From: Gammaproteobacteria bacterium
GTDB taxonomy: Bacteria; Pseudomonadota; Gammaproteobacteria; Methylococcales; DRLZ01
Direction of reading: 5' to 3'
Length of the DNA stretch: 41,859 nt
NCBI GenBank assembly: GCA_022600935.1
Contig: JAHZJL010000140.1
Location: 1 to 41,859 of the forward strand
The translations under genes and the position numbers were made by a program. Shown one piece after another: positions 41,766 to 41,859 of this stretch. The stretch's first letter is position 1, and each line of letters starts with the position of its first letter. The notes under the pieces are model-generated. The model did not search any database, had not been told where the DNA came from, and was given only the letters and a program-made list of their open reading frames with translations.

Positions 41766-41859
41766 GCTCCAAAACAACAGCAGATTTAGTTTACAGAAAT
41801 CAGAACACGCAGCATACGGTTTGCAGAACTTACTTCATAAGGCTCAACAACAAGTAGCG

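Noticed and set aside
1-41859. CRISPR arrays, tRNA or rRNA genes, prophage, toxin-antitoxin or defence genes
   Set aside because: Intergenic regions were read for regular direct repeats and tRNA-like motifs and none was found; no coding region matched phage or defence families.

Overview
The window looks like a gammaproteobacterial-type chromosome segment. From left to right it contains: (1) the end of an exopolysaccharide locus (partial CDS, fused dehydrogenase/Gfo-Idh-MocA oxidoreductase, heparinase II/III-like protein, GT4 glycosyltransferase); (2) a housekeeping block on the minus strand (DUF1415, radA, alr, dnaB, YggT, proC); (3) an SPL-like radical SAM gene coupled to an SDR, then a beta-carbonic anhydrase; (4) the conserved run metZ-purF-cvpA-SPOR-folC-accD-trpA-trpB-trpF (minus strand) plus an inositol monophosphatase-family gene; (5) a VPLPA-CTERM protein and an ~880-bp non-coding stretch; (6) a membrane-lipid neighbourhood (NodB-type deacetylase, myo-inositol-1-phosphate synthase, MprF, FkbM methyltransferase, CDP-alcohol phosphatidyltransferase, MscS channel); (7) ansA, gatA, gatC, a MITE-like element, yhbY, a hexose-6-phosphate mutarotase, and a TonB-dependent receptor. 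The observations most worth following up are a 48-bp perfect palindrome built from two 18-bp near-palindromic sites (with a third diverged copy) upstream of the TonB receptor, a 140-bp MITE-like element with inverted ends flanked by TTA, the inositol-lipid neighbourhood, a nested dyad between mprF and the FkbM gene, and a 13-bp perfect hairpin inside the 3' end of the SDR gene. All protein calls come from reading motifs and overall resemblance; no database search was run.
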